Shown here: piece after piece, positions 1 to 7,912 of the stretch
Layout of the letters: every line of letters starts with the position of its first letter
Position numbering within the stretch: the stretch's first letter is position 1
The notes under the pieces: generated by a model
Told to the model about the DNA's origin: nothing
What the model saw: only the letters and a program-made list of their open reading frames with translations
The model's database searches: none
Assembly (NCBI RefSeq): GCF_000969645.2
Contig: NZ_CP014222.1
Span: 682,001 to 746,000, forward strand
Direction: 5' to 3'
Source: Janthinobacterium sp. B9-8
GTDB taxonomy: Bacteria > Pseudomonadota > Gammaproteobacteria > Burkholderiales > Chitinibacteraceae
Length of the DNA stretch: 64,000 nucleotides
Program-made: the position numbers and the translations under genes

Positions 1-240
1 CATATTGGGTATTTCATTCGAATCAGGGTGATAGCCTGCACGGCGAAGATCACGGCTAATTAAAGACAGCATGGCTTGTGCATCCTGCTGCAAAATAATG
101 TTGCGCTGGGTATCGGTGCTGGTAAATAAATTAGTTAGCGATAAGCTCGATATTCCCACCAGCAGCAGCAGCCCCATTGCGGTAGCAAGCATCATTTCAA
201 TTAAAGATAAGCCACGTTGTGAATAAAACTTCAAACGCAT
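1..240 (-). CDS. PilW-like type IV prepilin, N-terminal part (runs off left edge)
   Basis: The minus-strand frame from the ATG at 240 stays open to position 1, giving the first 80 residues of a protein that continues outside the window. It begins MRLKFYSQRG and then LSLIEMMLATAMG, a type III prepilin signal with Gly at -1, Glu at +5 and a hydrophobic N-terminal helix. The helix composition and the following SRDLRRAGYHP stretch are typical of PilW/PulJ-like minor pilins, which join the priming complex of type IV pili. It overlaps the end of the FimT-like gene upstream by 10 nt, so the two are probably co-transcribed. The PilW assignment rests on the N-terminus only. Confidence 0.8.
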   Translation of the reverse strand, partial: MRLKFYSQRGLSLIEMMLATAMGLLLLVGISSLSLTNLFTSTDTQRNIILQQDAQAMLSLISRDLRRAGYHPDSNEIPNM

Positions 241-755
241 TCTGCATACCCTCCGAAGGAGATACTACCCTGGGGCCGGCATAGTGTGGATAAGCCTGTG
301 GCCGTAATTTGTAATTGCAGCTGGTATTGGCCAGATTGAAAGTTAATAAATTGCTGCTGGGTAAAATTAGGCAGGCCATTGAAATTATGGAATTTATTTT
401 CTTTTAAGGCATCGCTCAAAGAGTGCAATTCAATGCCCTTATGCTCTTCTGATGTCTGCTGGCGTAGCAAAGTGCTACCTTCGCTACAGGGCGTGATGGT
501 GCAAATTTGTAATGACCAATTCTGATTGTTTTGGCGCTTTGCCACATAAAAAACAGCGGGGCTGCGTGCACCACCAAATTTAACCGCGGTACTGCGGGCA
601 AATAACCAATCATTTTGCGCTTCTAAAACGGCGCTTTGCAAACGATAGCGCTGCAACATCCCTGTAAAGCCGGGGATGGCAATGCTGAGCACAATACCCA
701 GCACAATCAGGGTGACCATCAGTTCAATTAAATTAAAAGCATATTGTTTACGCAT
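231..755 (-). CDS. FimT/GspH-family minor prepilin with Ala at the cleavage site
   Basis: A 174-residue protein with a type IV prepilin N-terminus (MRKQYA, then FNLIELMVTLIVLGIV) and a soluble domain with the GspH/FimT pattern after the long N-terminal helix. These proteins are minor pilins or pseudopilins inserted in the inner membrane and cleaved by prepilin peptidase PilD. The residue before the expected cleavage point is Ala, not the nearly invariant Gly, while Glu+5 is kept, so processing efficiency is uncertain. It leads the second minor-pilin set in the window and overlaps the next gene (PilW-like) by 10 nt. Family assignment is good; the exact role is inferred. Confidence 0.85.
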   Translation of the reverse strand: MRKQYAFNLIELMVTLIVLGIVLSIAIPGFTGMLQRYRLQSAVLEAQNDWLFARSTAVKFGGARSPAVFYVAKRQNNQNWSLQICTITPCSEGSTLLRQQTSEEHKGIELHSLSDALKENKFHNFNGLPNFTQQQFINFQSGQYQLQLQITATGLSTLCRPQGSISFGGYAECV

Positions 756-942
756 GAATGAGTTTTTTTGTGCGGCTGTTGTAGAGGTATAGCATTGGGT
801 AGTCAGTTAAAGGCGTTTATTGCCATGAGGGGGCTTGTGGCAGGCGGGTGGAATTTAATTAAGGGAGCAGATTTTACTCTTAAAGGAGCAAAAACGTTGT
901 TGGATCAGATCAAAGGTTTTGCTTGGTCATCAATGTAAATTA

Positions 943-967
943 GCCCCACAAATCAGATTTGTGGGGC
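943..967 (-). terminator. Perfect hairpin downstream of the PilX-like gene
   Basis: GCCCCACAAATC (943–954) and GATTTGTGGGGC (956–967) form a 12-bp perfect stem with one base between the arms. It lies just after the stop codon of the large PilX-like gene and before the FimT-like gene, so it probably ends the first pilin operon. The U-run is poor on the minus strand (TAATTT), so it may also be an mRNA-stabilising 3' hairpin. Confidence 0.55.
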
Positions 968-973
968 AGGGAC

Positions 974-2923
974 TTATAAATATCTAACCCAGCGGACCAC
1001 CGTGAGGGCTGCGTTGCCCGTACCGCCTCCACCCGGAGTGGATAGGGTTTGATCTGCTTTAAAACTGGCAGGCAAATTAGTTAGAATAATATTTGTACTA
1101 TTTTGAATGGTGTTGCTGGTTTTGGAGCCTAAAGCCAAGGCTGTAATATAGCCGTGAATTTTGGTATCGCCCGTATTGCCGTATAAATTCCCGGCCCAAA
1201 CACTGCCGTAAATATCAGAGCTATTGGCAAAGCTAATATCGCCGCCCTGGTAGGTATTATTTAATGTGCTGCCAGCCATCGTGGCAAAATTGCCAATGCC
1301 ACCATCGATATCACTATTCCACTCTGTAGCAGAAGCACAAAACTGTGATGGAATTAATCCATAGCTTGTTTGATTGCAATAGCCCAGTGGTGAATAAATA
1401 GTCGAGCCAGATTTTCCTGAATAGCCTGCATAGTTAGGCGCATAAATGGTGGCTGATGCTGTGGTTTTAAGATCTAAAGTGGCGATAAAGCTGTTGTAAT
1501 AAGTACCATTTTGTACTGCTAAATGGCCTTCAAACCAGGCAACTCCTGGTGCAATTCCTTTGCCATTGATGGTCCACAGTTTTTTTGCGCCATCATATGA
1601 AAAACAAGAATTAGAGCTTGAAAAGCCCTCACAAATTGTTTTACTTGAAGCCACGGCTGGGCTTGTGCATTGCGGTGCAGATACCGCGCCTGATACCGCC
1701 GTACAAAGATAGTCTTTTTTGTTATTGGCATAAGAGCCAATAAAGTAATCGCCTTCGGCTACGCCCGTTATTCGTTTGACCTTCACTTTCATGCGGCCAT
1801 CGCTATCGGTATAAAAAGCGTAATTAGCCAGCTCTTTATAGGCATAGGCATCAAAGCTATCGTCGGGGGTGAGCGTAACGACGGGAACATTAACGATCAA
1901 ATCGGGCACAACGCTGATCATGCGGGTATTAAACCAATCGCCGGGTTTGCTTACACCTAGCTTTACTTTATCAAATTTGGGCTTGCCCGTTGCACCTGTA
2001 TAGCCTGCGGTCACGTCAAACTGGGGCAAGGTAGTGATTTCAAAGTGATCAACTATAGGGTTAAAGCTATATGCCGTTTGGTAGCCTGTTTCTAGCTTTG
2101 CACCCCCATTGGTGATATTCAGCGCGCCACCTGCTAACAGATCAAGTACTTCTGTTGAGTTGTCGATTTCGATATTGCCATTGGCGGCGGCGTGATTAAT
2201 GATGCCGTTGTTATCCAGTAAGAGATTGCCGCGGGAGAGCAGGGCTTTGGAACTGGTGCTGCCCGTGAGTGTGATATTGCCATTGGCGTGCAGCAAGCCA
2301 AAGCTGCTGCCAGAGGTGATTGTAATATTGCCGGTAGAGCGGATAATGCCAACGCCTGTGATTGAATTACCACCAGTTTCTACATTGCCGTTGACGCGGA
2401 TTTCCATATTATGGATGTCGCCTTCAAATAACTTGATGGCACCACCCAGCTTTAAATCACTATTAAACATCACCACCCCACGAGAGGGGCGCGATGGTAG
2501 CGTGGCAGGCGTCACTGCGATATTTGCGCTAAGCCTTGAGCTGGATGCAAGGCTTGTGCCAGTGCCCGCCATGCCCGTTACTACAAGGGTGAACTGAGCA
2601 GGATTCGCCCCTGCAGCGGCAGTTGCGCCAGTAAGCTGCAGTGTGATGTCATTAACCCCGTTTAAAGTCATATTTTGCGGTGCGCTTGCAACTACCGTTG
2701 CCAGCGTTTGCAACTGAGCCGCCGTCATTCTTTGAAAAACAGACTGGGCAATATCCAGCCCCTGCCAAGCCCGCATCTGTGCCTGTGTGGCGGCCAGCGA
2801 GGTGTTTTGCTGCTCTTGCATGCTTTTTACATAGAAATTAGAGCCTAAAACAGTTGCACCAAGGGCCATGCCCACAAAAATGAGGATCAGGACGGTGGCC
2901 ATGCCTTTTTGCTGGTTTTTCAT
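974..2923 (-). CDS. Very large PilX-like pilus assembly protein with beta-repeat body
   Basis: A 649-residue protein starting MKNQQKGMATVLILIFVGM. The N-terminus resembles the PilX_N type: short basic leader, Gly, then a hydrophobic helix without Glu+5, followed by a polar helix around residues 30–65. PilX family members are usually 150–200 residues; here the body is about three times longer. Residues roughly 155–290 hold short repeats of the form 'xGNIxITxGS', like the polymer-forming/bactofilin beta-helix pattern. The rest is Gly/Ser/Asn/Thr-rich with several Cys. The ATG at 2923 was chosen because it overlaps the upstream stop as ATGA; a longer frame upstream would cover the coding end of the PilW-like gene. 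It could be a tip adhesin or minor pilin; the function is inferred. Confidence 0.75.
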   Translation of the reverse strand: MKNQQKGMATVLILIFVGMALGATVLGSNFYVKSMQEQQNTSLAATQAQMRAWQGLDIAQSVFQRMTAAQLQTLATVVASAPQNMTLNGVNDITLQLTGATAAAGANPAQFTLVVTGMAGTGTSLASSSRLSANIAVTPATLPSRPSRGVVMFNSDLKLGGAIKLFEGDIHNMEIRVNGNVETGGNSITGVGIIRSTGNITITSGSSFGLLHANGNITLTGSTSSKALLSRGNLLLDNNGIINHAAANGNIEIDNSTEVLDLLAGGALNITNGGAKLETGYQTAYSFNPIVDHFEITTLPQFDVTAGYTGATGKPKFDKVKLGVSKPGDWFNTRMISVVPDLIVNVPVVTLTPDDSFDAYAYKELANYAFYTDSDGRMKVKVKRITGVAEGDYFIGSYANNKKDYLCTAVSGAVSAPQCTSPAVASSKTICEGFSSSNSCFSYDGAKKLWTINGKGIAPGVAWFEGHLAVQNGTYYNSFIATLDLKTTASATIYAPNYAGYSGKSGSTIYSPLGYCNQTSYGLIPSQFCASATEWNSDIDGGIGNFATMAGSTLNNTYQGGDISFANSSDIYGSVWAGNLYGNTGDTKIHGYITALALGSKTSNTIQNSTNIILTNLPASFKADQTLSTPGGGGTGNAALTVVRWVRYL

Positions 2924-3564
2924 GGGGAAACCACTAGGTTTGATAAGCAGCTTTGCGAGCGAATGGCCTGCCCAGTTGCATTGTTTGATTGGATCGTAAC
3001 GGTGGCTTTGCCTAGGCTGGCATAGCCAAACTGGCTGCATGTGCCCGCTGTATTACTCAGTACAAAATTAAAAGTACCAAGGCTTGCGAGTGGTTTGGCG
3101 GGGGGCCAGCTGGCAGTAGACCATTCGGTAAGGGCACTGCAGTTGATGGGGCCGAGCAGCATCAGGCCTTTATCAGGTGCAGCAAAAAGAGCCGAGCATT
3201 CAAAATTAGTGCCGAGATTGCGCAGCCAGACAAGGGCATTGGCCGTTTCGCCACTGGCTGCAGTCGTGCCGCTTAGCTTATTGGCTACAGAGAAAGCCGC
3301 GCCTTTAAGCGCAATGATATGGCTGCTTACGCTGGCATCAGTAATACCAAAGCCGGCGTCTTGCAGCAGAATGGGCGCGATGGTCATGGCGCTGCTTCTT
3401 TCGGCATCTTGCTTACTGATTTGAGTGGTATCGGTGGATATTTTTATGGAGTGGCGAAACAGGGTGAGCATAGCCACGGCCGTGATCAGCGAGATGGTGA
3501 TGCCCACCATCATGCTGATTAAAGAAACACCACTTTGCGATTTAATTGAGCGATATAACACCAT
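2920..3564 (-). CDS. PilW-like minor prepilin lacking Glu+5
   Basis: A 214-residue prepilin-like protein from the ATG at 3564, preceded by GGGGG. A TTG nine bases further up is possible but has no better ribosome site. The N-terminus has QSG followed by VSLISMMVGITISL: cleavage-site Gly present, but Ser where Glu+5 is normally found, then the hydrophobic helix and a soluble domain with four Cys in the last half. PilW-like proteins form part of the pilus priming complex with PilV, PilX and FimU/FimT. It overlaps the PilV-like gene by 23 nt upstream and the PilX-like gene by 4 nt downstream, so translation is coupled. Confidence 0.8.
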   Translation of the reverse strand: MVLYRSIKSQSGVSLISMMVGITISLITAVAMLTLFRHSIKISTDTTQISKQDAERSSAMTIAPILLQDAGFGITDASVSSHIIALKGAAFSVANKLSGTTAASGETANALVWLRNLGTNFECSALFAAPDKGLMLLGPINCSALTEWSTASWPPAKPLASLGTFNFVLSNTAGTCSQFGYASLGKATVTIQSNNATGQAIRSQSCLSNLVVSP

Positions 3565-3952
3565 CGCCCCCAATCAGTGCTGCATTCGCTGAATCTTGTT
3601 TGGTGGTTAAGCTAGAGCCTGTAATGGGCGAATTGGGGGCCGCTGCTACATCAATGGTTTGGCCCGCTACTGTCGCTGTAAAGGCGCTGCGCTGGCACTG
3701 GGCGGCTAGTGCCACACTCTGATCTGCAACGGTAAGAGATGGGTTTGTTGCGGCGCATAAAGCGCTCAAGCCCTGAGTTTGCGCGGCTGAGCGCAGGGCA
3801 AACAGAGCCATGTTTTGTGCTGAGGTGTATTTTTGTGCCACTGCTGTTTTAGCCACTAAAAATGTCAGCCCAATCATAATAAAGCTGAGCAGCACAATCG
3901 AAACCAGCGCCTCAATCATTGCGTCGCCTTGTTGTTTATACAAGCTTGCCAT
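3542..3952 (-). CDS. PilV-like minor prepilin
   Basis: 136 residues beginning MASLYKQQG then DAMIEALVSIVLLSF. The leader ends in Gly and Glu is at +5; the sequence MIEALVSIVLLS is the pattern seen in type IV pilus modification protein PilV. The mature part is short (about 127 residues), Ala-rich, with two cysteines that could form a disulfide. PilV-type pilins sit in the minor-pilin complex that initiates the fibre. It lies between the FimT-like gene (17-nt overlap) and the PilW-like gene (23-nt overlap), the normal fimT–pilV–pilW–pilX order. Confidence 0.85.
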   Translation of the reverse strand: MASLYKQQGDAMIEALVSIVLLSFIMIGLTFLVAKTAVAQKYTSAQNMALFALRSAAQTQGLSALCAATNPSLTVADQSVALAAQCQRSAFTATVAGQTIDVAAAPNSPITGSSLTTKQDSANAALIGGDGVISLN

Positions 3953-4385
3953 CTACGTGATCGCCTTTTTTTGTAATGGTGTAAGTCAGGGCTCTTACGG
4001 CAAGACCTGTTCTATCGAGCTGGATGGTGGTGATGTCGTTGCTTTCGCTGTCGCTAATGCTGATCTCGGTGTTTTTTGCAAAAGAGGCCGACCAGGTGGC
4101 GGTGTTGGCAGTGCAGCTGCCACCGCCCACATTGCCAGCGCAGATAAAGACTTTTTGTCCGGTGATTTGTAAGCCTGCTGCCGTGCCGTTGGCGTTTCTG
4201 ATAGCCAGCGCTTTGGCTTTGGAGTGCGCCATTTTTAAAACGCTTTCCGATTTTTGCAAATCACTGGAAACCAGCCAGGAAGACCCCAGCGAAACAGCGG
4301 CAAGGGTCAGCATAATAAAAATCACCATCGTGACCATCAGTTCGATCAGGCTAAAGCCCGCTTGTTTACCAAGTTGTGAATCCAC
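3936..4385 (-). CDS. FimT/GspH-like minor prepilin
   Basis: 149 residues when started at the GTG at 4385, which has AGGAG six bases upstream; the ATG at 4412 has no clear ribosome site. This start gives a 10-residue leader ([10 protein letters not shown]) and then [16 protein letters not shown], a canonical type III prepilin signal with Gly-1 and Glu+5. The C-terminal half has the GspH/FimT beta-sandwich pattern with paired Cys around [14 protein letters not shown]. These minor pilins take part in fibre initiation and, in FimT of some bacteria, DNA binding; which applies here cannot be told. It overlaps its neighbours by 20 and 17 nt. Confidence 0.82.
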   Translation of the reverse strand: MDSQLGKQAGFSLIELMVTMVIFIMLTLAAVSLGSSWLVSSDLQKSESVLKMAHSKAKALAIRNANGTAAGLQITGQKVFICAGNVGGGSCTANTATWSASFAKNTEISISDSESNDITTIQLDRTGLAVRALTYTITKKGDHVDGKLV

Positions 4386-4770
4386 AGCCGGCTCCTCTTG
4401 CTGTTCGGTCATTGGCAGAATTAAGCGTGAGTGTGCAGGTAAATTTTGTGCTGATGGCGGTGAGGGTGTAAGTGTTATTTGTCCAAGTCGCTTGGTAGGT
4501 AAAATCGGGGCGGGAAGGGGCCCAGCCTGTCACGAGCGCTTTTGTTGTGGCAGTGGTTTCTGTGGGGCTGTCTGTTGCAAAGGTGTAGGTTAACCGGCGC
4601 TGCAGTTGTTGCTCAAAAAAAAGAGAAAGTGAAACCAAATCACCCGCTGCAGATTTAGCCGCAGCCTGACGGATATATTGCTGATAACTGGGAATGGCAA
4701 TTGAGGCCAAAATAGCAATAATCGCCACCACAATCATCATTTCTATCAGGGTAAAACCATTCTTTTTCAT
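4366..4770 (-). CDS. PilE-like type IV prepilin (second copy)
   Basis: 134 residues from the ATG at 4770 (TTGGA five bases upstream); two ATGs are adjacent (4773 and 4770) and the second fits the spacing better. It begins MKKNG, then [31 protein letters not shown], a textbook class IVa pilin N-terminus. The body resembles the small PilE/ComP group rather than FimT, with two Cys near the C-terminus (TFTCTL and GAGCGF) defining a D-region disulfide loop. It may be a minor pilin such as a ComP/PilE-like DNA-uptake pilin or a second structural subunit. It sits inside the minor-pilin operon and overlaps the FimT-like gene by 20 nt. Confidence 0.85.
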   Translation of the reverse strand: MKKNGFTLIEMMIVVAIIAILASIAIPSYQQYIRQAAAKSAAGDLVSLSLFFEQQLQRRLTYTFATDSPTETTATTKALVTGWAPSRPDFTYQATWTNNTYTLTAISTKFTCTLTLNSANDRTARGAGCGFTTW

Positions 4771-4854
4771 CATATTCCAAGGCGTAATAGCAGAGGCAGG
4801 GATTACCTGGCTATGCAGAAGTTGTTTGTATTTAATAAACAAACGCACTTTTAA

Positions 4855-5283
4855 TTAAGAGGGTGATTTGAGGGCTTCTTTATTTTTTTTGATTTGATTT
4901 AAATTAGCGTTATAAATTTCAGTGGCTTGAGTTTCTGCCTGAATCTGACTTAATAAATTGGCACGGATATTGGGGCTCTTTTCTTCTGCGGCCCGTTTAT
5001 AAAGCTTGGCTATTTTTTCACGGGATTCCGCGATGTTTTTTAAATTGCGCTGTTCCATATTATTTAATATGGTGAGCGCTTCATTGGGGGCGGGGGTAGG
5101 TGCAGATGCTTGAGCATTTGCCGCCGTGGCAGGTTTAACCATATGCAGTTTAGCGTTGGCAGGCATCGATACGGCGTCGCCAAATGTCACTCTGCCATTG
5201 GCGTCTTTTTGTATATACACAGCAGATGCAAAGGTTAAGGCGGATAAAAAGGCAGTGCCTAAAGCGAATAGTGCGCGGAGCAT
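4855..5283 (-). CDS. Small exported protein with DUF4124-like N-terminal segment
   Basis: 142 residues from the ATG at 5283 (AAGG ten bases upstream). An N-terminal signal peptide (MLRALFALGTAFLSALTFASA) is followed by VYIQKDANGRVTFGD, which matches the short DUF4124 pattern common in secreted betaproteobacterial proteins. A Pro/Ala linker leads into a charged helical C-terminal half (about residues 70–140) likely to form a coiled coil. The function of such proteins is not established. Its position between two pilin genes, in the same direction and with short gaps, suggests a periplasmic accessory of the pilus, but that is inference. Confidence 0.7.
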   Translation of the reverse strand: MLRALFALGTAFLSALTFASAVYIQKDANGRVTFGDAVSMPANAKLHMVKPATAANAQASAPTPAPNEALTILNNMEQRNLKNIAESREKIAKLYKRAAEEKSPNIRANLLSQIQAETQATEIYNANLNQIKKNKEALKSPS

Positions 5284-5337
5284 GATAAACAAGCCTTCAG
5301 CTAATTTAATAAATAAAGCGTTATCAGAGAGTGGCGG

Positions 5338-5748
5338 TTATTTTTGCCAGCATTGGGTCGGGGTGTTGGTGGTATTGCCATTGCTTACGCTCATCGTTAA
5401 TGTAGCGCAGTCTTTGTCGTTGCTCTGTGATTTGATTGCGGTGGCTGTAATGACATAAGCAGCACCTGAAGTATTGCTCACTTTAATTTCATAAAAGCCA
5501 CTGTCGCTGGTGACGACCTTGTTGCTGGCACTGAGCTTAAGCCCTGTGGCGCTCAGATCATCTGTGTAGCCCGTATTATTTGCCCGCCACTTTTCCTCAG
5601 CCTGCTGAATTTTAGACATCATTACCACTGCATCACTGCGGCGGCTTTTGCGCACGCTATCTTGATAGCTGGGCAAAGCGATGGCAGCAAGGATGCCGAT
5701 AATGGCAACCACCACCATCATTTCAATGAGTGTAAATCCTTTGCTCAT
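5338..5748 (-). CDS. pilE: Type IV pilin PilE (major-type)
   Basis: 136 residues starting MSKG then FTLIEMMVVVAIIGILAAIALPSYQDSVRKSRR: a four-residue leader, Gly-1, mature Phe, Glu+5 and the long alpha1 helix of class IVa pilins. Two cysteines (DKDCATL and TQCWQK) define a C-terminal D-region. It is the first gene of the pilin block, behind about 390 nt of non-coding DNA, consistent with its own promoter. Whether this copy is the main fibre subunit or a minor PilE is not certain: N. meningitidis-type major pilins are somewhat longer (about 160 residues). The ribosome-binding site is weak. Confidence 0.85.
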   Translation of the reverse strand: MSKGFTLIEMMVVVAIIGILAAIALPSYQDSVRKSRRSDAVVMMSKIQQAEEKWRANNTGYTDDLSATGLKLSASNKVVTSDSGFYEIKVSNTSGAAYVITATAIKSQSNDKDCATLTMSVSNGNTTNTPTQCWQK

Positions 5749-6064
5749 GAGGTTTTCACTTAGGGTGTTTTATTTACGTAAGGTAATATTAGTGGTATTG
5801 CTGGGACGGGGCAATCTATTTATGCTATATAAGCAAACTGTTATTTTGAAGATGGTTGTGGGTAAGTATCGTGGCAGAAGTTTGGTTTGTGTTGAGTGTT
5901 TTTTAACGTATGTACATGATTTTATTGATATAAATTTATTTATTCATTTGGTATTTTTTGTTTTTTCGAGATGTTTTAAACAAAAATAAGGCTAACTTTG
6001 CTGTTTTTTTGATGCGAAATGATTATGAAAATTTGCAAAGTGGTATTGCACAAAATCAAGTAAG
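5749..6064. other. Intergenic region upstream of pilE
   Basis: About 316 nt of AT-rich DNA between the pilE start and the terminator of the threonylcarbamoyl-AMP synthase gene. On the minus strand there is a TTGCTTATATAGCATAAAT stretch about 75–95 nt before the pilE start that could serve as a sigma-70 -10 region. I see no clear sigma-54 (TGGC-N8-TTGC) element and no convincing gene. Confidence 0.4.
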
Positions 6065-6096
6065 CAAAAAAATCCCCAACACTGGGTGATGGGGAT
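6065..6096 (-). terminator. Rho-independent terminator of the Sua5-family gene
   Basis: On the minus strand, ATCCCCA (6096–6090) pairs with TGGGGAT (6078–6072), with an inner CAC/GTG stem, followed by seven T residues (6071–6065). It lies 41 nt after the stop codon of the gene at 6137–7111. Confidence 0.88.
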
Positions 6097-6136
6097 GTTG
6101 TAGAAGGACTGACTATTTAAGCGGGCTGAAGGGCGC

Positions 6137-7111
6137 TTATTCTTGTCCCATTTTTTGATGCGCGGCACGGCCAAGACGGTCATGTACCGCCAGCCATGCA
6201 GGTTCGTCAGGTGGCAGCACCAGCAAAATAGCGTCTAAGCCCTGCGTGTCTAAATCGCGCAGCGTGGCATAAATCATTTGTGCGTATTCATCGGCATGAG
6301 CAGGCATCAGAATATGAATCGCCGCATCATCTTGGGGTAAAGGCGCTTGAGTATGCAAAATAGCGAGCTTTTGTCCCGCTCTGGCCACGGCTGCGGCGGC
6401 CATTTGTTCTTGGTTGCCGGTTAATAAGGTGGTGCGCGGCGCATAGTGGGAATCCAATAAGCCGGATGCACGAATTTTGGCGCTGCTAGCGTTTTGCAGG
6501 TGTTCAATGGTATGCCCAAGCACGGTTTCAATCGCTGTCCGTGCTACGCCGCCAGGGCGAAGTAAGACAGGGCGTGGGCCGATCAGGCTGATAATCGTTG
6601 ATTCAACGCCCACATCGCAAGCACCGCCATCCAAAATAAGCGACACGCTTTCTGTGCTGAATTCATCTCTGACATGCTGTGCGGTAGTGGGGCTGACATG
6701 ACCGAACTGATTTGCGGAAGGGGCAGCAATGCCGCCGCCAAAGCGCTGTAATAATTCATGCGTGATTGGGTGATTAGGGGCGCGTAAGCCCACGCTTTCT
6801 TGCCCGCCAGTTACGGCATAAGAAACATGCGGTTGTTTTTTAAGAATCAGCGTGAGCGGGCCGGGCCAAAAAGCATCTGCCAGCTTCCAAGCGTCTTCGG
6901 GAATATCCATCGCCCAGTCGTTCAGTTGTGCTTTGCCTGCAATATGCACAATCACAGGGTGATCGTTGGGGCGGCCTTTGGCGGCAAATATTTTTGCTAC
7001 AGCCAGAGGCTGGGCGGCATCAGCGGCTAAGCCGTAAACCGTTTCAGTGGGAATACCGACCAGCTCTCCCGCTTTGAGAAGGGCAAGTGCTTGATCCAGA
7101 TCGCTAGTCAT
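6137..7111 (-). CDS. L-threonylcarbamoyladenylate synthase (Sua5/YrdC family)
   Basis: 324 residues. The enzyme makes threonylcarbamoyl-AMP from threonine, bicarbonate and ATP for the t6A37 modification of ANN-decoding tRNAs. The YrdC domain fills residues 1–200, with PTETVYGLAADA near the start and KGRPNDHPVIVHI in the nucleotide pocket. GLRAPNHP and AAPSANQFG follow at about 120–145. The C-terminal 110 residues form the extra Sua5 domain, joined through a typical linker (SGLLDSHYAPRT), so this is the long Sua5 type (TsaC2), not the short TsaC. It is a single-gene unit with its own terminator, divergent from luxS. Confidence 0.93.
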   Translation of the reverse strand: MTSDLDQALALLKAGELVGIPTETVYGLAADAAQPLAVAKIFAAKGRPNDHPVIVHIAGKAQLNDWAMDIPEDAWKLADAFWPGPLTLILKKQPHVSYAVTGGQESVGLRAPNHPITHELLQRFGGGIAAPSANQFGHVSPTTAQHVRDEFSTESVSLILDGGACDVGVESTIISLIGPRPVLLRPGGVARTAIETVLGHTIEHLQNASSAKIRASGLLDSHYAPRTTLLTGNQEQMAAAAVARAGQKLAILHTQAPLPQDDAAIHILMPAHADEYAQMIYATLRDLDTQGLDAILLVLPPDEPAWLAVHDRLGRAAHQKMGQE

Positions 7112-7348
7112 TTGATGCTTTCAGCAAAAAGAGCGAATTATACCTTGATGCCTTGCCAGCGCGAAGGGAGTCCTTGGGGGCGTGGCTCAGTGGCATTTTT
7201 AATTAGTGGGTCGAGAGTTTTTTCAACTTTGCTAAGTATTATCCCGAGTCATTTACTGCGTGATACCATCTTACCGACGCACCCTGCATTGATATGTCAT
7301 GGTGGCCCCCTAGGGAAGTACCGCTAAAAAAACATCAGAGAGAAAGAT
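7112..7348. other. Intergenic region between the Sua5 and luxS genes
   Basis: 237 nt holding the divergent start regions of the Sua5-family gene and luxS. I looked for an S-adenosylhomocysteine riboswitch ahead of luxS and found no match to its conserved core. No promoter stands out clearly and no gene is supported. Confidence 0.4.
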
Positions 7349-7858
7349 ATGCCTTTATTAGATAGCTTTACCGTTGATCACACCCGTATGCAGGCCCCTG
7401 CTGTGCGCGTTGCTAAAACCATGCTAACGCCTAGCAAAGACACCATTACTGTCTTTGATTTACGTTTTAGCGTGCCTAATCAAGAGATCCTTTCTGAGCG
7501 TGGCATTCATACGCTAGAGCATTTGTTTGCCGGTTTTATGCGTGACCATTTAAATGGGGATGGGGTAGAGATTATTGATATCTCGCCGATGGGCTGTCGT
7601 ACTGGTTTTTATATGAGTCTGTGCGGAGCACCTAGCGAGGCAAGAGTGGCCGCAGCCTGGAAGCTGGCGATGGAGGACGTCTTGAAAGTGAAAGAGCAAA
7701 GCGAAATTCCTGAGCTGAACGAATATCAGTGCGGCACATTTGTAATGCACTCGCTGGAAGAGGCGCAAGGCATTGCCCAGAATGTAATCACGCGCGGGAT
7801 TGGCGTGAATCGCAATGATGAGCTGGCTTTGTCAGAAGAGAAGTTACAATCGTTATAA
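7349..7858 (+). CDS. luxS: S-ribosylhomocysteine lyase LuxS
   Basis: 169 residues, the normal LuxS length. It cleaves S-ribosylhomocysteine to homocysteine and DPD, the precursor of autoinducer-2, as part of the activated methyl cycle in the cytoplasm. The metal-binding HTLEH motif (His54, His58 region) is present, together with the following [16 protein letters not shown] and the later Cys of YQCGTF that completes the metal site. The ATG at 7349 follows GAGAGAAAGAT. It is monocistronic and ends at a strong hairpin. No other methyl-cycle gene is adjacent. Confidence 0.97.
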   Translation: MPLLDSFTVDHTRMQAPAVRVAKTMLTPSKDTITVFDLRFSVPNQEILSERGIHTLEHLFAGFMRDHLNGDGVEIIDISPMGCRTGFYMSLCGAPSEARVAAAWKLAMEDVLKVKEQSEIPELNEYQCGTFVMHSLEEAQGIAQNVITRGIGVNRNDELALSEEKLQSL

Positions 7859-7871
7859 TGCGTATTTGAAT

Positions 7872-7902
7872 AAAAAAGGCTGATTTTTGATCAGCCTTTT
7901 TT
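7872..7902. terminator. Bidirectional terminator between luxS and emrB-like gene
   Basis: AAAAAAGGCTGAT / ATCAGCCTTTTTT with a TTTTG loop. Both strands have a T-run, so it can end luxS (plus) and the MFS transporter gene (minus), whose stop is 11 nt away. Confidence 0.9.
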
Positions 7903-7912
7903 GTGCGCGCAA

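Noticed and set aside
974..3040. Longer start for the PilX-like gene at 3040
   Set aside because: The 39 extra residues have no ribosome site and would cover the end of the PilW-like gene; the ATG at 2923 gives an ATGA overlap and a proper leader.
7112..7348. Possible SAH riboswitch before luxS
   Set aside because: The conserved core and pseudoknot strands of the SAH riboswitch are not found.
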